Shown: one piece after another, positions 44,595 to 55,447 of the stretch | Layout: the number at the start of each line of letters is the position of its first letter | Position numbering within the stretch: the stretch's first letter is position 1 | Source of the DNA: a bacterium 1XD42-54 | GTDB lineage: Bacteria > Bacillota > Clostridia > Lachnospirales > Lachnospiraceae | Length of the DNA: 64,000 nucleotides | NCBI GenBank assembly: GCA_003612585.1 | Contig: RAZH01000004.1 | Location: 293,957-357,956 of the forward strand | Direction: 5' to 3' | The notes under the pieces: model-generated | Database searches by the model: none | Seen by the model: only the letters and a program-made list of their open reading frames with translations | Told to the model about the DNA's origin: nothing | Position numbers and translations under genes: made by a program

Positions 44595-46787
44595 TTACAA
44601 AGCCATCTCAAAATCTACGGTCTTTGTTGTCTTGTCCGCATCCAGAACGCGAACCCGCACCGTATCGCCCAGACGGTAAACACGCCCCGTGTCAATGCCA
44701 TACATCTCATACGTCTCTTCTCTGTAATAATACCGGTCATCGTACATGCGGCTGACATGAATCAATCCTTCCACTGTGTTCGGCAGTTCAGCGTACATGC
44801 CATAAGACATAATTCCGGAAATCACTGCATCAAACTCTTCCCCGATGTGTTCCATCATATACTCCGCTTTTTTCAGCTTGATCGTCTCACGCTCCGCCTC
44901 ATCTGCACGGCGTTCCAGTTTGCTGCAGCTTTCCGCCACCTGCGGCAAAATCTCCTGGTAATGATCTGTTTTCGCCTGATTCATTCTCCCGCGCAGTACT
45001 TCTTTGATAATACGATGAATCTGCAAATCCGGATACCGTCTGATCGGAGACGTAAAATGACAGTAATGTGGCGCAGCCAGTCCGAAGTGGCCGACATCCT
45101 CCGTCGTATAACGCGCCTGCTTCATCGAGCGCAGCGTCAGTCTGCTGATCATCATCTCCTCCGGCGTATCTGCAATCCGCGCAAGAAGCTTCTGTAACTC
45201 CTTCGGGTGAATCTCATCGGAAATTCCCTTCATCCCGTACCCAAAGCTTGCGATAAAAGAGGCCAGCTTCTGAAGCTTCTCCTCCTCCGGCGCCTCATGT
45301 GTCCGGTACAGAAATGGAATCTCCTGCCAGTAAAAATACTGTGCAACTGTTTCATTCGCTGCCAGCATAAACTCTTCAATGATCTGCGTTGCCGTATTTG
45401 CAGTGTAAGCCTTTATCTCAAGCGGAACTCCGTTTGCGTCGAGCACCACCTTTGCCTCCGGGAAATTAAAATCAATTGAGCCACGTTTTCTGCGGCGCGC
45501 ACGAAGCATCCTCATCAGCTGCTCCATATCCAATAGCATGGGGAGCACGTCTCCATACTCTTTCTGAAGCTCCTCTTCCTTCTGAAGCTCCTGTAGCTTA
45601 TCTTCATGATGTTTCTGAACATTCTGTGCCTGCCCGTTTTGATGCGTTTCCAGAATTCCAAGTACCTCCGAATAGGACATCCGCCGGTTCACACAAATCA
45701 CCGACTCGCAGATTTCATGATCTACAATTTTCCCATTCTGGTCAAGCCTCATCAGACAGCTGAGCGCCAAACGGTCCACTCCCGCATTCAGTGAACAAAT
45801 CCCGTTTGACAGCCTGTGCGGCAGCATCGGAATCACCCGGTCTGCAAGGTAAACGCTTGTCCCCCGATGAAGCGCCTCCCGGTCAAGGGCACTTTTTTCC
45901 TGCACATAATTGGCCACGTCCGCAATATGCACGCCGAGCTCATAAAAATCTCCGTTCTTAGTCAGAGAAACGGCATCATCCAAATCCTTTGCATCCTCGC
46001 CGTCAATCGTCACCATAAGGACATCCCGCAAGTCTTTTCTTCCCGCGCAGTCTGCCTCCGTCACTTCTTCCGGTGTTCTTTCTGCCTGACGCATCACTTT
46101 TTCTGGAAATTCATTCGGCAGTTCATACTCATACACAACAGAAAGAATATCCGTACCAGGGTCATTTACATGCCCGATGATCTCCTTTACCTTACCTTCC
46201 GGATTTTTTCCTTTCTCTCCGTATGACGTAAGCTCCACCAGCACCTTATGCCCGTCCATTGCTCCTTTGCTGAATTCCTGCGGCACAAAAATATCTGAAG
46301 TGATCCGTCTGTTATCCGGCAGCACAAATCCATAACTCTTCGCCTTCTGATACGTTCCGATCAGCTCATGCACACCATGTTCCAGAATTTTTACAACAGT
46401 GCCCTCGCTTCGTCCTTCCTCTGGATTTCTCAGAATCGCCACCTGTACCATATCCCGGTGCATGGCTCCTCCTGACGCATCCTCTGGAATAAAAATATCG
46501 CTTTCCCTTCCTTCTACCTCCACAAAGCCGTAGCCTTTCGGATGCGCAATATACGTACCCTCCACAAATTTCCGGCAAGCCTTCCGGTATTTTCCTTTGG
46601 AAGTCAACTCCACCTTTCCATCCACAATCAGTGCATCCAGAACTTCCTTCAAATCCTGCCGCTTCTCCCGCGGAACATTGAGAAAGATTGCAATTTCTTT
46701 TATTTTCATCGGAAAATACTGCTTGTCACAGATCATCTCATAAAGCACCTTTTTCCGCCGTTCAAACTGTTCCCTTGTCTCTGTCAT
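44595..46787 (-). CDS. rnr: Ribonuclease R
   Basis: A 730-residue 3'-5' exoribonuclease from ATG 46785-46787 (AAGGAAGG just upstream). Domain order is an N-terminal winged helix, cold-shock domains (GYGFVEVEGRESDIFIP, SYGFVLPDNRRITSDIFVP), an RNB catalytic domain with DGEDAKDLDDAVSL around residues 260-275, and a C-terminal S1 domain (VISGIMSYGMYAELPNTVEGLIH). RNase R degrades structured RNA and, with SmpB and tmRNA, aberrant mRNA. The secG-rnr-smpB gene order is conserved in Firmicutes. Confidence 0.96.
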   Translation of the reverse strand: MTETREQFERRKKVLYEMICDKQYFPMKIKEIAIFLNVPREKRQDLKEVLDALIVDGKVELTSKGKYRKACRKFVEGTYIAHPKGYGFVEVEGRESDIFIPEDASGGAMHRDMVQVAILRNPEEGRSEGTVVKILEHGVHELIGTYQKAKSYGFVLPDNRRITSDIFVPQEFSKGAMDGHKVLVELTSYGEKGKNPEGKVKEIIGHVNDPGTDILSVVYEYELPNEFPEKVMRQAERTPEEVTEADCAGRKDLRDVLMVTIDGEDAKDLDDAVSLTKNGDFYELGVHIADVANYVQEKSALDREALHRGTSVYLADRVIPMLPHRLSNGICSLNAGVDRLALSCLMRLDQNGKIVDHEICESVICVNRRMSYSEVLGILETHQNGQAQNVQKHHEDKLQELQKEEELQKEYGDVLPMLLDMEQLMRMLRARRRKRGSIDFNFPEAKVVLDANGVPLEIKAYTANTATQIIEEFMLAANETVAQYFYWQEIPFLYRTHEAPEEEKLQKLASFIASFGYGMKGISDEIHPKELQKLLARIADTPEEMMISRLTLRSMKQARYTTEDVGHFGLAAPHYCHFTSPIRRYPDLQIHRIIKEVLRGRMNQAKTDHYQEILPQVAESCSKLERRADEAERETIKLKKAEYMMEHIGEEFDAVISGIMSYGMYAELPNTVEGLIHVSRMYDDRYYYREETYEMYGIDTGRVYRLGDTVRVRVLDADKTTKTVDFEMAL

Positions 46788-46880
46788 ATCCTTCCTTTCC
46801 AAGCATGGTTCTGGTATCAAAAAATGTCTCAAATATCTCAAAAAGGCTGTGTTTTTCAGTCATGCCTTTCTGATTCACAG

Positions 46881-46914
46881 AAAAAGAAAGGACTGGTGCT
46901 ATCGCATCAGTCCT
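46881..46914 (-). terminator. Terminator after secG
   Basis: AGGACTGGTGC and GCATCAGTCCT (46889-46899 and 46904-46914, one wobble pair) are followed on the minus strand by a T-rich run (TTTCTTTTT). It lies just after the secG stop and before the rnr start. Confidence 0.75.
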
Positions 46915-46921
46915 CTGTCTC

Positions 46922-47149
46922 TTAAAAGTTCAGGTTCAAAATTGCTGCAATCACAATAAACAGCACTGCCAGCAGTGTTGTAAACTTAACGAGCCTGCCC
47001 TCCATGGAACGTGATTTATTCTTACCCCAGTAGGTATCTCCGATTCCACCGATCGCTCCAAGGCCTGCGTCTTTTCCCTGCTGTGCCAGAACAATCACAG
47101 TCAATGCAATACATACTAATATAAAAATAATCGTTAAAAATATCCTCAC
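46922..47149 (-). CDS. secG: Preprotein translocase subunit SecG
   Basis: A 75-residue membrane protein with two hydrophobic helices (residues 3-22 and 52-72) separated by QQGKDAGLGAIGG and a Lys/Arg-rich loop, which is the SecG pattern. The start is GTG (47147-47149) with AGGAGG about 11 bases upstream. It works with SecYEG at the membrane. It lies between enolase and rnr. Confidence 0.92.
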   Translation of the reverse strand: MRIFLTIIFILVCIALTVIVLAQQGKDAGLGAIGGIGDTYWGKNKSRSMEGRLVKFTTLLAVLFIVIAAILNLNF

Positions 47150-47206
47150 AGTAAACTACACCTCCTATGTCAAACAAGCTAAGTTTACCACAGGATATAG
47201 CAGATT

Positions 47207-48759
<1,553 letters not shown>

Positions 48760-48785
48760 GGGTGAGAAGGTTTGACCTCTCACCC
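48760..48785 (-). terminator. Rho-independent terminator of the HtrA-like gene
   Basis: GGGTGAGAAGG and CCTCTCACCC (48760-48770 and 48776-48785) form a stem followed on the minus strand by TTTTTGTTTTTG. It lies about 50 bases downstream of the protease stop. Confidence 0.85.
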
Positions 48786-48835
48786 AGTATCCTTAAAGAG
48801 CATATTGTTTCAAATACAGTAATCTGAACAATTGA

Positions 48836-50287
48836 CTAGAAAATTCCATTTTCTCCATTGCCGAACATAAATCCTTCCAGGCCCGGGAAATTGAATTCCG
48901 GTATCTCTTCATTTTGCGGAATGTCATTGTCATTGTTATTCTGATCGTCGGCGCCCTGCTCTTCTTCTGCTTCTGTCTGTACGCCGACTCCTTCCTGCAG
49001 CGTCACTTCCACTTCACGGCTCACATACTCGCCGTTATTTGCCGTCTGCACTTCAAGCGTCACCGTCTCGCCTACCGCAAAGTAGCTGATCTTGTCAATC
49101 AGTTCGTCCTTGTCAGTTATCGTATCGCCGTCAAATTTTGTAATGACATCACCCTTTTTAATTCCTGCTTTTTCTGCTGCTGAGTCCTCGCTCACCTCAT
49201 AGACAAACGCACCCTCCGGCATACTGTACAGCTCCTTGGCATCTGAGGAAACATCAACCACCGTTGCACCCAGATAGCCTCGTTCTGCATTGCTCTTCAG
49301 ATCTCTTGTCTCTTTATTGATCAGATTTTCAAGAACCGGAATCGCAGTATCAATCGGAATGGAATAGCCCATGCCCTCTGAACCGTCTCCAGCTTCCTTG
49401 GCCACATTGATACCGATCACCTGACCCTTTGCATTCAGGAGTGCTCCGCCGCTGTTTCCAAAATTAATAGATGCATCTGTCACAAACAGTTCTTTTGAAA
49501 AATTGTCAATTGTAACCTCGCGGTCTTTTGCACTGATGATTCCGCTGGTAACACTCTGTCCGTATCCAAGTGCATTGCCGATGGCAATCGCTGCCTCTCC
49601 TACTTTTGTTTTTTCAGAGCTGCCAAGCGATGCGATTTTCAACTGGCTTCTGACCTCATCCGGGATATCTTCCAGCTTAACTGCTAGCACAGCCAGTTCA
49701 TACCCTTTATCCATACCTTTGATCTTGGCAGGAACCACGAGATCAGCCGGGTCCTCAGCATCTACGGTAAAGCAGACTGACATCTCTGTCGCATTCACCA
49801 CCACATGACTGTTCGTCGCAATCAGAAGCTCATCATCATTCTGTGCAACGATGATACCGGAACCTGCCCCTTTCACCTCATATTTCTGAGTACCATAATA
49901 ATACATCTGTACTTCTTCCACGCCTTTTGTATCAATCGCAACAATCGACGGCATACAGTTCTCCACGATATCTGAAACGTCTGTTGTCACAATCGCTGTA
50001 TCTCCCGTCTCAACGTTTTCAATTTTATTGAAAGACTTCTTTGGCTGCTCTGTCTGTGCCTCTGTTTCCTCTTCTGCATCCTCCTGTGTCTCTTCTTCAA
50101 CATCACGGTCTGCAATATTCAGGGAAACCTCCTGCTTCTCCTCTGCCTGCACATTGCCCTTGTAAAGGAATGCCCCTGCACCTGCTGCGCTTCCTGTAAT
50201 AAGCAGCCCGGCCATAAAAATCATACCGTAACGCTTCCATGCATTCATTTTACACTTCTCATCTTTTTTATCTCTAAATCCATTCAT
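48836..50287 (-). CDS. HtrA/DegP-type serine protease with PDZ domain (S1C)
   Basis: A 483-residue membrane-anchored, outward-facing protease: N-terminal anchor (about residues 20-40), an acidic linker (65-95), a trypsin-like domain (about 105-310), one PDZ domain (about 335-425) and an acidic Asn-rich C-terminus. Catalytic His161 (IATNSHVV) and Ser279 (NFGNSGGALL) are present. The Asp position, usually in a DLAV/DIAV motif, is Glu197 here (YELAVLAV). It is a likely surface quality-control protease. GGGG precedes the ATG; it is flanked by gpmI and enolase. Confidence 0.9.
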   Translation of the reverse strand: MNGFRDKKDEKCKMNAWKRYGMIFMAGLLITGSAAGAGAFLYKGNVQAEEKQEVSLNIADRDVEEETQEDAEEETEAQTEQPKKSFNKIENVETGDTAIVTTDVSDIVENCMPSIVAIDTKGVEEVQMYYYGTQKYEVKGAGSGIIVAQNDDELLIATNSHVVVNATEMSVCFTVDAEDPADLVVPAKIKGMDKGYELAVLAVKLEDIPDEVRSQLKIASLGSSEKTKVGEAAIAIGNALGYGQSVTSGIISAKDREVTIDNFSKELFVTDASINFGNSGGALLNAKGQVIGINVAKEAGDGSEGMGYSIPIDTAIPVLENLINKETRDLKSNAERGYLGATVVDVSSDAKELYSMPEGAFVYEVSEDSAAEKAGIKKGDVITKFDGDTITDKDELIDKISYFAVGETVTLEVQTANNGEYVSREVEVTLQEGVGVQTEAEEEQGADDQNNNDNDIPQNEEIPEFNFPGLEGFMFGNGENGIF

Positions 50288-50470
50288 GAAAAAATCCCCT
50301 TTCTGTCTTCCGTTCTTCTTTTGATGTTCCTACTATATCGTTCTTTTGTGTCCGAAATGTGAAAAACCCGTAGCAATTTTGTGTCTTTCTTATCAAAACC
50401 AAAATTTGCGACGCACTGATTCACCGTGCCAGACTCCAGCCGCATTTTCCAGATTCCGTACAGAAACAAA

Positions 50471-50505
50471 GGCTGCTTACCGGAAATAATTTCCAGTCAG
50501 CAGCC
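50471..50505 (-). terminator. Terminator of gpmI
   Basis: GGCTGCTTACCGGAAA and TTTCCAGTCAGCAGCC (50471-50486, 50490-50505) form an imperfect stem, with a T-rich minus-strand tail. It lies about 70 bases after the gpmI stop and upstream of the HtrA-like gene. Confidence 0.6.
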
Positions 50506-50572
50506 GTGTTCTCAAACACCATTTCAATTTTTACTTTTACGTTTTTATTTCTCGATTTTTATTTTTCGATTT

Positions 50573-52114
50573 TTATTTCTCAATCAAAAGTGATTCTCCT
50601 GTCATCTCAGCAGGCTTCTCCATGCCCATCAGCTCGATCAGCGTCGGAACAATATCCGCCAGACGTCCGCCTTCCTTCAGCGTATACTTCTCGTCACAGT
50701 TCACAAGGATGAACGGAACCGGATTTGTCGTATGAGCCGTGAACGGAGCACCTGTCTCGTAGTCAACGAGCTGCTCTGCATTGCCGTGGTCCGCACAGAT
50801 AAACATCTGGCCGCCGGTCTGTTTTACAGCTTCAACGACTTTGCCCACGCACTCGTCAATCGCCTCAATTGCCTTAACCGCAGCTTCCATCACACCGGTA
50901 TGGCCTACCATATCCGGATTAGCAAAATTCGTAATCACCACATCATACTTGCCGGATGTGACTGCATCCACTACCTTATCGCAGACTGCATATACGCTCA
51001 TTTCCGGCTGAAGATCGTAGGTGGCTACCTTCGGAGAGTTTACAAGAATCCTGTCCTCTCCCTCGTTTGGTGCTTCCACGCCGCCGTTAAAGAAGAATGT
51101 TACATGGGCATATTTTTCTGTCTCGGCAATTCTTGCCTGCTTCAGCCCGTGCGCAGCCAGATACTCGCCAAAGGTATTCGTCACAGAAACCTTCGGGAAA
51201 GCGATTGTCTTATTCGGAATCGTCACATCGTACTCTGTGAAGCATACATATACCACCTGTCTGCGCGCACCGCGCTCAAAACCTGCAAAATCATCACAGC
51301 AAAAAGCACGTGTGATCTCTCTTGCACGGTCCGGACGGAAATTAAAGAAAATTACAGAATCATGATCCTGAATCGTTGCAGTCGGCGCGCCATCTTTCAT
51401 CACAACGGTCGGAACAACAAACTCATCCGTCACATCCTTTGCATAAGACTGCGCAACTGCTTCCACACCGGAAGTAGCCTGCTCGCCTTCTCCATAAGCC
51501 AACGCGCGATATGCCTTTTCCACACGGTCCCAGCGGTTGTCACGGTCCATTACATAATAACGCCCCATTACAGTTGCAATCTCGCCAACGCCGATCTCCT
51601 GCATCTGATCAGCAAGAGCCTGCACATAATCTTTTCCGGATGCCGGAGGTGTGTCACGGCCATCCAGGAAACAGTGTACATAAACTTTTTCAAGACCATA
51701 ACGCTTTGCCATCTCAAGCAGCGCATACAGATGCGTATTATGGCTGTGCACGCCGCCGTCAGACAGAAGGCCGTACATGTGAAGACTGGAATCATGCTCC
51801 TTTGCATTTTCCATTGCTCGTTTCAGCTCTGCATTTTCAAAGAAATCGCCGTCTTCGATCGCCTTTGTAATTCTGGTCAGATCCTGGTACACAATTCTGC
51901 CTGCGCCCATATTCAGATGGCCTACCTCAGAATTACCCATCTGTCCATCCGGGAGTCCGACTGCCAGACCGCTGGCATTTCCCTTTACAAACGGACACGT
52001 TGCCATCAATTCATCCATCACAGGTCTGTTTGCCTGTGCAATCGCATTTCCGTCCTTTCTGTCATTTAATCCATATCCGTCAAGAATCATTAAAACTGTT
52101 GGTCTCTTGCTCAT
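50573..52114 (-). CDS. gpmI: 2,3-bisphosphoglycerate-independent phosphoglycerate mutase
   Basis: A 513-residue Mn-dependent enzyme interconverting 3- and 2-phosphoglycerate. Metal/phosphate motifs are LDGYGLN at the start, NSEVGHLNMGAG with catalytic Ser62, HCFLDGRDTPP, EYDVTIPN, and the late metal residues NFANPDMVGHTG and CADHGNAEQ. Start at 52112-52114 is chosen because AAGGAG is seven bases upstream. It precedes the HtrA-like gene, with enolase nearby, so glycolysis genes are clustered but not in a single operon. Confidence 0.96.
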   Translation of the reverse strand: MSKRPTVLMILDGYGLNDRKDGNAIAQANRPVMDELMATCPFVKGNASGLAVGLPDGQMGNSEVGHLNMGAGRIVYQDLTRITKAIEDGDFFENAELKRAMENAKEHDSSLHMYGLLSDGGVHSHNTHLYALLEMAKRYGLEKVYVHCFLDGRDTPPASGKDYVQALADQMQEIGVGEIATVMGRYYVMDRDNRWDRVEKAYRALAYGEGEQATSGVEAVAQSYAKDVTDEFVVPTVVMKDGAPTATIQDHDSVIFFNFRPDRAREITRAFCCDDFAGFERGARRQVVYVCFTEYDVTIPNKTIAFPKVSVTNTFGEYLAAHGLKQARIAETEKYAHVTFFFNGGVEAPNEGEDRILVNSPKVATYDLQPEMSVYAVCDKVVDAVTSGKYDVVITNFANPDMVGHTGVMEAAVKAIEAIDECVGKVVEAVKQTGGQMFICADHGNAEQLVDYETGAPFTAHTTNPVPFILVNCDEKYTLKEGGRLADIVPTLIELMGMEKPAEMTGESLLIEK

Positions 52115-52319
52115 TGTCATTCTCCTTGCTCATCTATTTTTTCATTGAAACGGGCAATACAGAAATCTTTTCCGATTCCGGTAAATTCTGCCGCCCTTCC
52201 TGCTGCCGCGTACAGTATACCATTCCTAATTCTGAATTGCAACGCGATTTTGCCGCTCCCAATCAGCAGGCTATCCGGACGCCTTACGCAACACGCCCGA
52301 GCTGCTGTTTTTCTGTCCC

Positions 52320-53696
52320 CTATTTTCGGTTTTTGCATACGCCGTCCGAACCGATCCGATATCTGCCGATTTTGCAGTTCTTTCTCATCTCTCCCGTCTT
52401 TTTATGGAAATAATACCATTTTTTATTAATTCTCTTCCACCCCGTCTGCCTTACGCCGGAAGAATTCATATAGTAGCGCTTTCCATTTACTTTCAGCCAG
52501 CCCTGTACCATACGTCCATTTTTGGATCTGAAGTAATAGTACTTGCCTTTTATCTTCACCCAGCCCTTACACATCCGACCATTCTTCGGATTCATATAAT
52601 ACCGGGTCTTCCCAAACGCCAGCCAGCCCTTCTGGACAATTCCTTTTTTATTCAGATAATACTTCCGTTCTCCCACTGTGAGCCAGCCCGTTACCCGAGC
52701 GCCCGTAGCGGGGTCCAGGTAATACATATTCCCTTTTTCCTTATGCCAGCCTGTCTTCATGGAGCCCGGATTTTTCGTTTTCCAGAAATAATAATATTTC
52801 CCGCCGATCTTTTTCCATCCTGTCACACGATAGCCATTGGAATTAAAATAATACGTCTTGCCGTCGATCACCCGGAAAGCATCCGTCACCTTCTGTCCGT
52901 TCTCATCCAGATAACAGTAGTATTTCCCCTCCTGCCGCCAGCCATACGTCTCTTTCGGCAATCGAAAAGCCGGCGTCGTCCGTGGAGCGACAATCTTCGT
53001 ATAATCCTTATAACTGTAATCCAGGTCTACGTCCCCGGCTATACCGGCCACCCTTCCCGTGCTGCTGTACTGCCACATGGAAACCGGCTCGAACACCGGC
53101 TCGCCTTTCCATCGCGCCACCCATTTGTCATACTTTGTCAGGCGCGACAAATCCATACTGTACGTCAGCCAGCTCTCGCTCGCATATATCATCGGATAGT
53201 ACCCTGCTTTCTCGATTACCTCCAAAAATGCGATCGTAATATCTGTCCGCTGCTGCGTCGTCATAACTCTGTGAATATTATCTTCAATATCAAAAGCCAC
53301 CGGATAAGAGATACGATATCCATCTATCTGCTCCAGCACAAAATCGGCCTCGCGACGCGCTTCTTCTTCGTTATGCGCCTCAGAGTACAGATAAACGCCA
53401 ACTTCGATTCCCTGTGCCAACGCATTCTGGATATTGTATTCAAACTTCGGATCGGGAATTCCCTTCCCATCCCGGTACCTTCCAATCCCCAGCATGACAA
53501 AACTGACGCCGTCCTCCTTCACCTTCGCCCAGTCAACGTCTCCCTGCCATCTTGACACATCAATCCCCTTGACCACCGGCTCCGGCAGCGCCGCGCGCGC
53601 ACTCTGCCCCACAAACAAAACCAGTACTGCAAGGAAAATCCCTGTCAACACTGGCATCCAAACTAAATTCTTTTTTTCTCCCCTGCCTGCTTGCAT
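52320..53696 (-). CDS. GH25 lysozyme-like enzyme with wall-binding repeats
   Basis: A 458-residue secreted protein with a signal anchor (about residues 14-35). The GH25 muramidase domain (about 42-240) has the Asp/Glu catalytic region visible as KGIDVSRWQGDVDW and PVAFDIEDN. The C-terminal 210 residues are a tandem array of about ten choline/glucan-binding-like repeats of about 20 residues (YYFNSNGYRVTGWKKIGGKY type: GW, YYL/YYF and G-rich turns). These repeats bind cell-wall or polysaccharide ligands. The protein likely remodels peptidoglycan. Start 53694-53696 has GGGGG five bases upstream. Confidence 0.92.
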   Translation of the reverse strand: MQAGRGEKKNLVWMPVLTGIFLAVLVLFVGQSARAALPEPVVKGIDVSRWQGDVDWAKVKEDGVSFVMLGIGRYRDGKGIPDPKFEYNIQNALAQGIEVGVYLYSEAHNEEEARREADFVLEQIDGYRISYPVAFDIEDNIHRVMTTQQRTDITIAFLEVIEKAGYYPMIYASESWLTYSMDLSRLTKYDKWVARWKGEPVFEPVSMWQYSSTGRVAGIAGDVDLDYSYKDYTKIVAPRTTPAFRLPKETYGWRQEGKYYCYLDENGQKVTDAFRVIDGKTYYFNSNGYRVTGWKKIGGKYYYFWKTKNPGSMKTGWHKEKGNMYYLDPATGARVTGWLTVGERKYYLNKKGIVQKGWLAFGKTRYYMNPKNGRMCKGWVKIKGKYYYFRSKNGRMVQGWLKVNGKRYYMNSSGVRQTGWKRINKKWYYFHKKTGEMRKNCKIGRYRIGSDGVCKNRK

Positions 53697-53757
53697 CTTT
53701 TCCCCCTGATTTTTATTTTTGATACGGAGCAACTGCAAAGCGTGATTTCAAAGTAAG

Positions 53758-53832
53758 AACCAGGGGAAGCTGTACAAAATAGGGGGTGACTTCTCTTATC
53801 GGAACCCCGTTTTTGTACAGTTTCCCCTGGTT
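53758..53832 (-). terminator. Long hairpin after the amino-acid ABC operon
   Basis: A 22-base inverted repeat (AACCAGGGGAAGCTGTACAAAA and its complement with one wobble position) spans 53758-53832, with an inner GGGGT/ACCCC pairing. It lies downstream of the amino-acid ABC ATPase and upstream of the GH25 gene. The T tail is weak, so it could also stabilise mRNA ends. Confidence 0.7.
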
Positions 53833-53896
53833 CGTCCTATCTCCTATCCCGTTTCGCAATCATCCAATCGTTGCTATTCTACATGAAAAAACAAAA

Positions 53897-54640
53897 TCAG
53901 ACAAGTACTTTTGAAAGGAAATCCTTCAACCTCGGATTCTTCGGATGAGCAAAAAACTCTTCCGGTGTATTTTCTTCTTTTATATTTCCCTCATCAATAA
54001 ACAAAACCCTGGTCGCAACCTCTTTTGCAAATCCCATCTCATGCGTAACAATAATCATTGTCATACCGGATTTTGCCAGCTCACGCATAAGATCGAGTAC
54101 CTCTCCCACCATCTCCGGATCAAGCGCCGAGGTCGGTTCATCGAACAGCATCACATCCGGATTCATCGCAAGCGCTCTCGCAATAGCCACACGCTGCTTC
54201 TGTCCACCGGAAAGCATATTCGGATACTGATCTGCCTTATCCGGAAGTCCGATTCGCTCCAGAAGTTCGTCTGCTCTCCTCGAAGCCTCCTCCTCTGTCA
54301 TGAGCTTCAGCTTTACCGGAGCCAGCATGATATTCTTGCGAATTGTCATATGTGGAAAAAGGTTGAACTGCTGAAACACCATGCCAATCTTCTGTCGCAT
54401 TCGGTCCACATTCACCTTTTTGTCGGTGATATCCACTCCCTCAAAGGTAATCGTTCCGCCTGTCGGCTCCTCAAGAAGATTTAAGGAACGCAGAAACGTC
54501 GATTTGCCACATCCCGAAGGCCCGATAATTGCCACAACTTCTCCCTGGCGGATTTCTGTTGTCACACCGCGCAGAACTTCTAGCGAGCCGAAGCTCTTCT
54601 GAAGATTCTCTATTTTAATGAGTATCTTATCTCCGTTCAT
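53897..54640 (-). CDS. Polar amino-acid ABC transporter ATP-binding protein
   Basis: A 247-residue ATPase of the GlnQ type: Walker A GPSGCGKS, signature LSGGQKQR, Walker [14 protein letters not shown]-loop IIVTHEM. Start 54638-54640 follows the family; a longer extension is unlikely. Its start overlaps the permease stop by 14 bases. It imports a polar amino acid such as glutamine or cystine together with its partners. Confidence 0.93.
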   Translation of the reverse strand: MNGDKILIKIENLQKSFGSLEVLRGVTTEIRQGEVVAIIGPSGCGKSTFLRSLNLLEEPTGGTITFEGVDITDKKVNVDRMRQKIGMVFQQFNLFPHMTIRKNIMLAPVKLKLMTEEEASRRADELLERIGLPDKADQYPNMLSGGQKQRVAIARALAMNPDVMLFDEPTSALDPEMVGEVLDLMRELAKSGMTMIIVTHEMGFAKEVATRVLFIDEGNIKEENTPEEFFAHPKNPRLKDFLSKVLV

Positions 54641-55328
54641 TATTCCGCAGCCTCCTCTCCAAAGCTCCCAGCAGTTTGCTGAATACAAGCACCATGATAA
54701 GATAAATCGCAGCTACCGCCAACAGCGGCATAAATGCATCGTATGTACGGCTGCGGATGATATCGCCGCCCTTTGTCAAATCCTCCAGAGCAATATAACC
54801 TGCTACGGAAGTCTCTTTTAAAAGCACAATAAACTCATTGCCGAGAGCTGGCAGGACATTTTTAAATACCTGCGGGAAAATGATATAAATCATTGTCTGC
54901 ACATAATTCAGGCCAAGGCTCCTGCCAGCCTCAAACTGTCCGTTATCAATCGACATAATTCCGCCGCGGATAATCTCCGCCACATAAGCGCCGGAATTTA
55001 GTCCGAAAGCCAGAATGGCCACAAATGTCTTGTCAATCTTCACGGAACCAAAAATAACAAAATAAATAATCAACAGCTGTACGACAACCGGCGTACCGCG
55101 AACCACGGTCAGATAAAGCTTACACACAGCGTTCAAAATCTTCAACTTCCCTGTCTTTTCACAGGTGGAGCGAACCACGGCTACCAGAAAGCCAAGAAGA
55201 ATACCGATCAGCACGGCAAAAAAAGTAACAGTCAGCGTTGTTTTTAAGCCGTTTACCAAATACTTCCACCGGTCATCCGCAATAAAATTAAGATAAAATC
55301 GATCCTGTAAATTCTGTAACATATCCAT
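54627..55328 (-). CDS. Polar amino-acid ABC transporter permease
   Basis: A 233-residue permease with about five helices and the HisM/GlnP-type loop ([32 protein letters not shown]). Two ATGs lie six bases apart; the second (55320-55322) has slightly better RBS spacing (AAAGG). Genes for the ATPase (downstream) and binding protein (upstream) flank it. Confidence 0.93.
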   Translation of the reverse strand: MDMLQNLQDRFYLNFIADDRWKYLVNGLKTTLTVTFFAVLIGILLGFLVAVVRSTCEKTGKLKILNAVCKLYLTVVRGTPVVVQLLIIYFVIFGSVKIDKTFVAILAFGLNSGAYVAEIIRGGIMSIDNGQFEAGRSLGLNYVQTMIYIIFPQVFKNVLPALGNEFIVLLKETSVAGYIALEDLTKGGDIIRSRTYDAFMPLLAVAAIYLIMVLVFSKLLGALERRLRNNERR

Positions 55329-55338
55329 AACCTTTCAC

Positions 55339-55369
55339 GGGAGCCCCCGCATTTTCTCCGGGCGCTCCC
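55339..55369. other. Intercistronic hairpin between binding protein and permease
   Basis: GGGAGC-CCCCG paired with CGGGC-GCTCCC (55339-55369) lies in the 119-base gap after the binding-protein gene. No T run follows. It may stabilise the upstream message, giving more binding protein than permease. The function is inferred from position. Confidence 0.55.
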
Positions 55370-55447
55370 ATTCTCTCTTTTACTTATTCAGGTTTCCTGT
55401 TTTACTGCGGCTCCTCCTGCAATTTCGCACGCCTCTGCCGCTGCAAA

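Noticed and set aside
50732..52069. Plus-strand frame of 445 codons
   Set aside because: It runs opposite gpmI in the mirror frame; composition (many Cys, His, Ile) is that of a shadow.
52404..53555. Plus-strand frame of 383 codons
   Set aside because: Antisense to the GH25 gene with its repeats; repetitive composition reflects the repeats.
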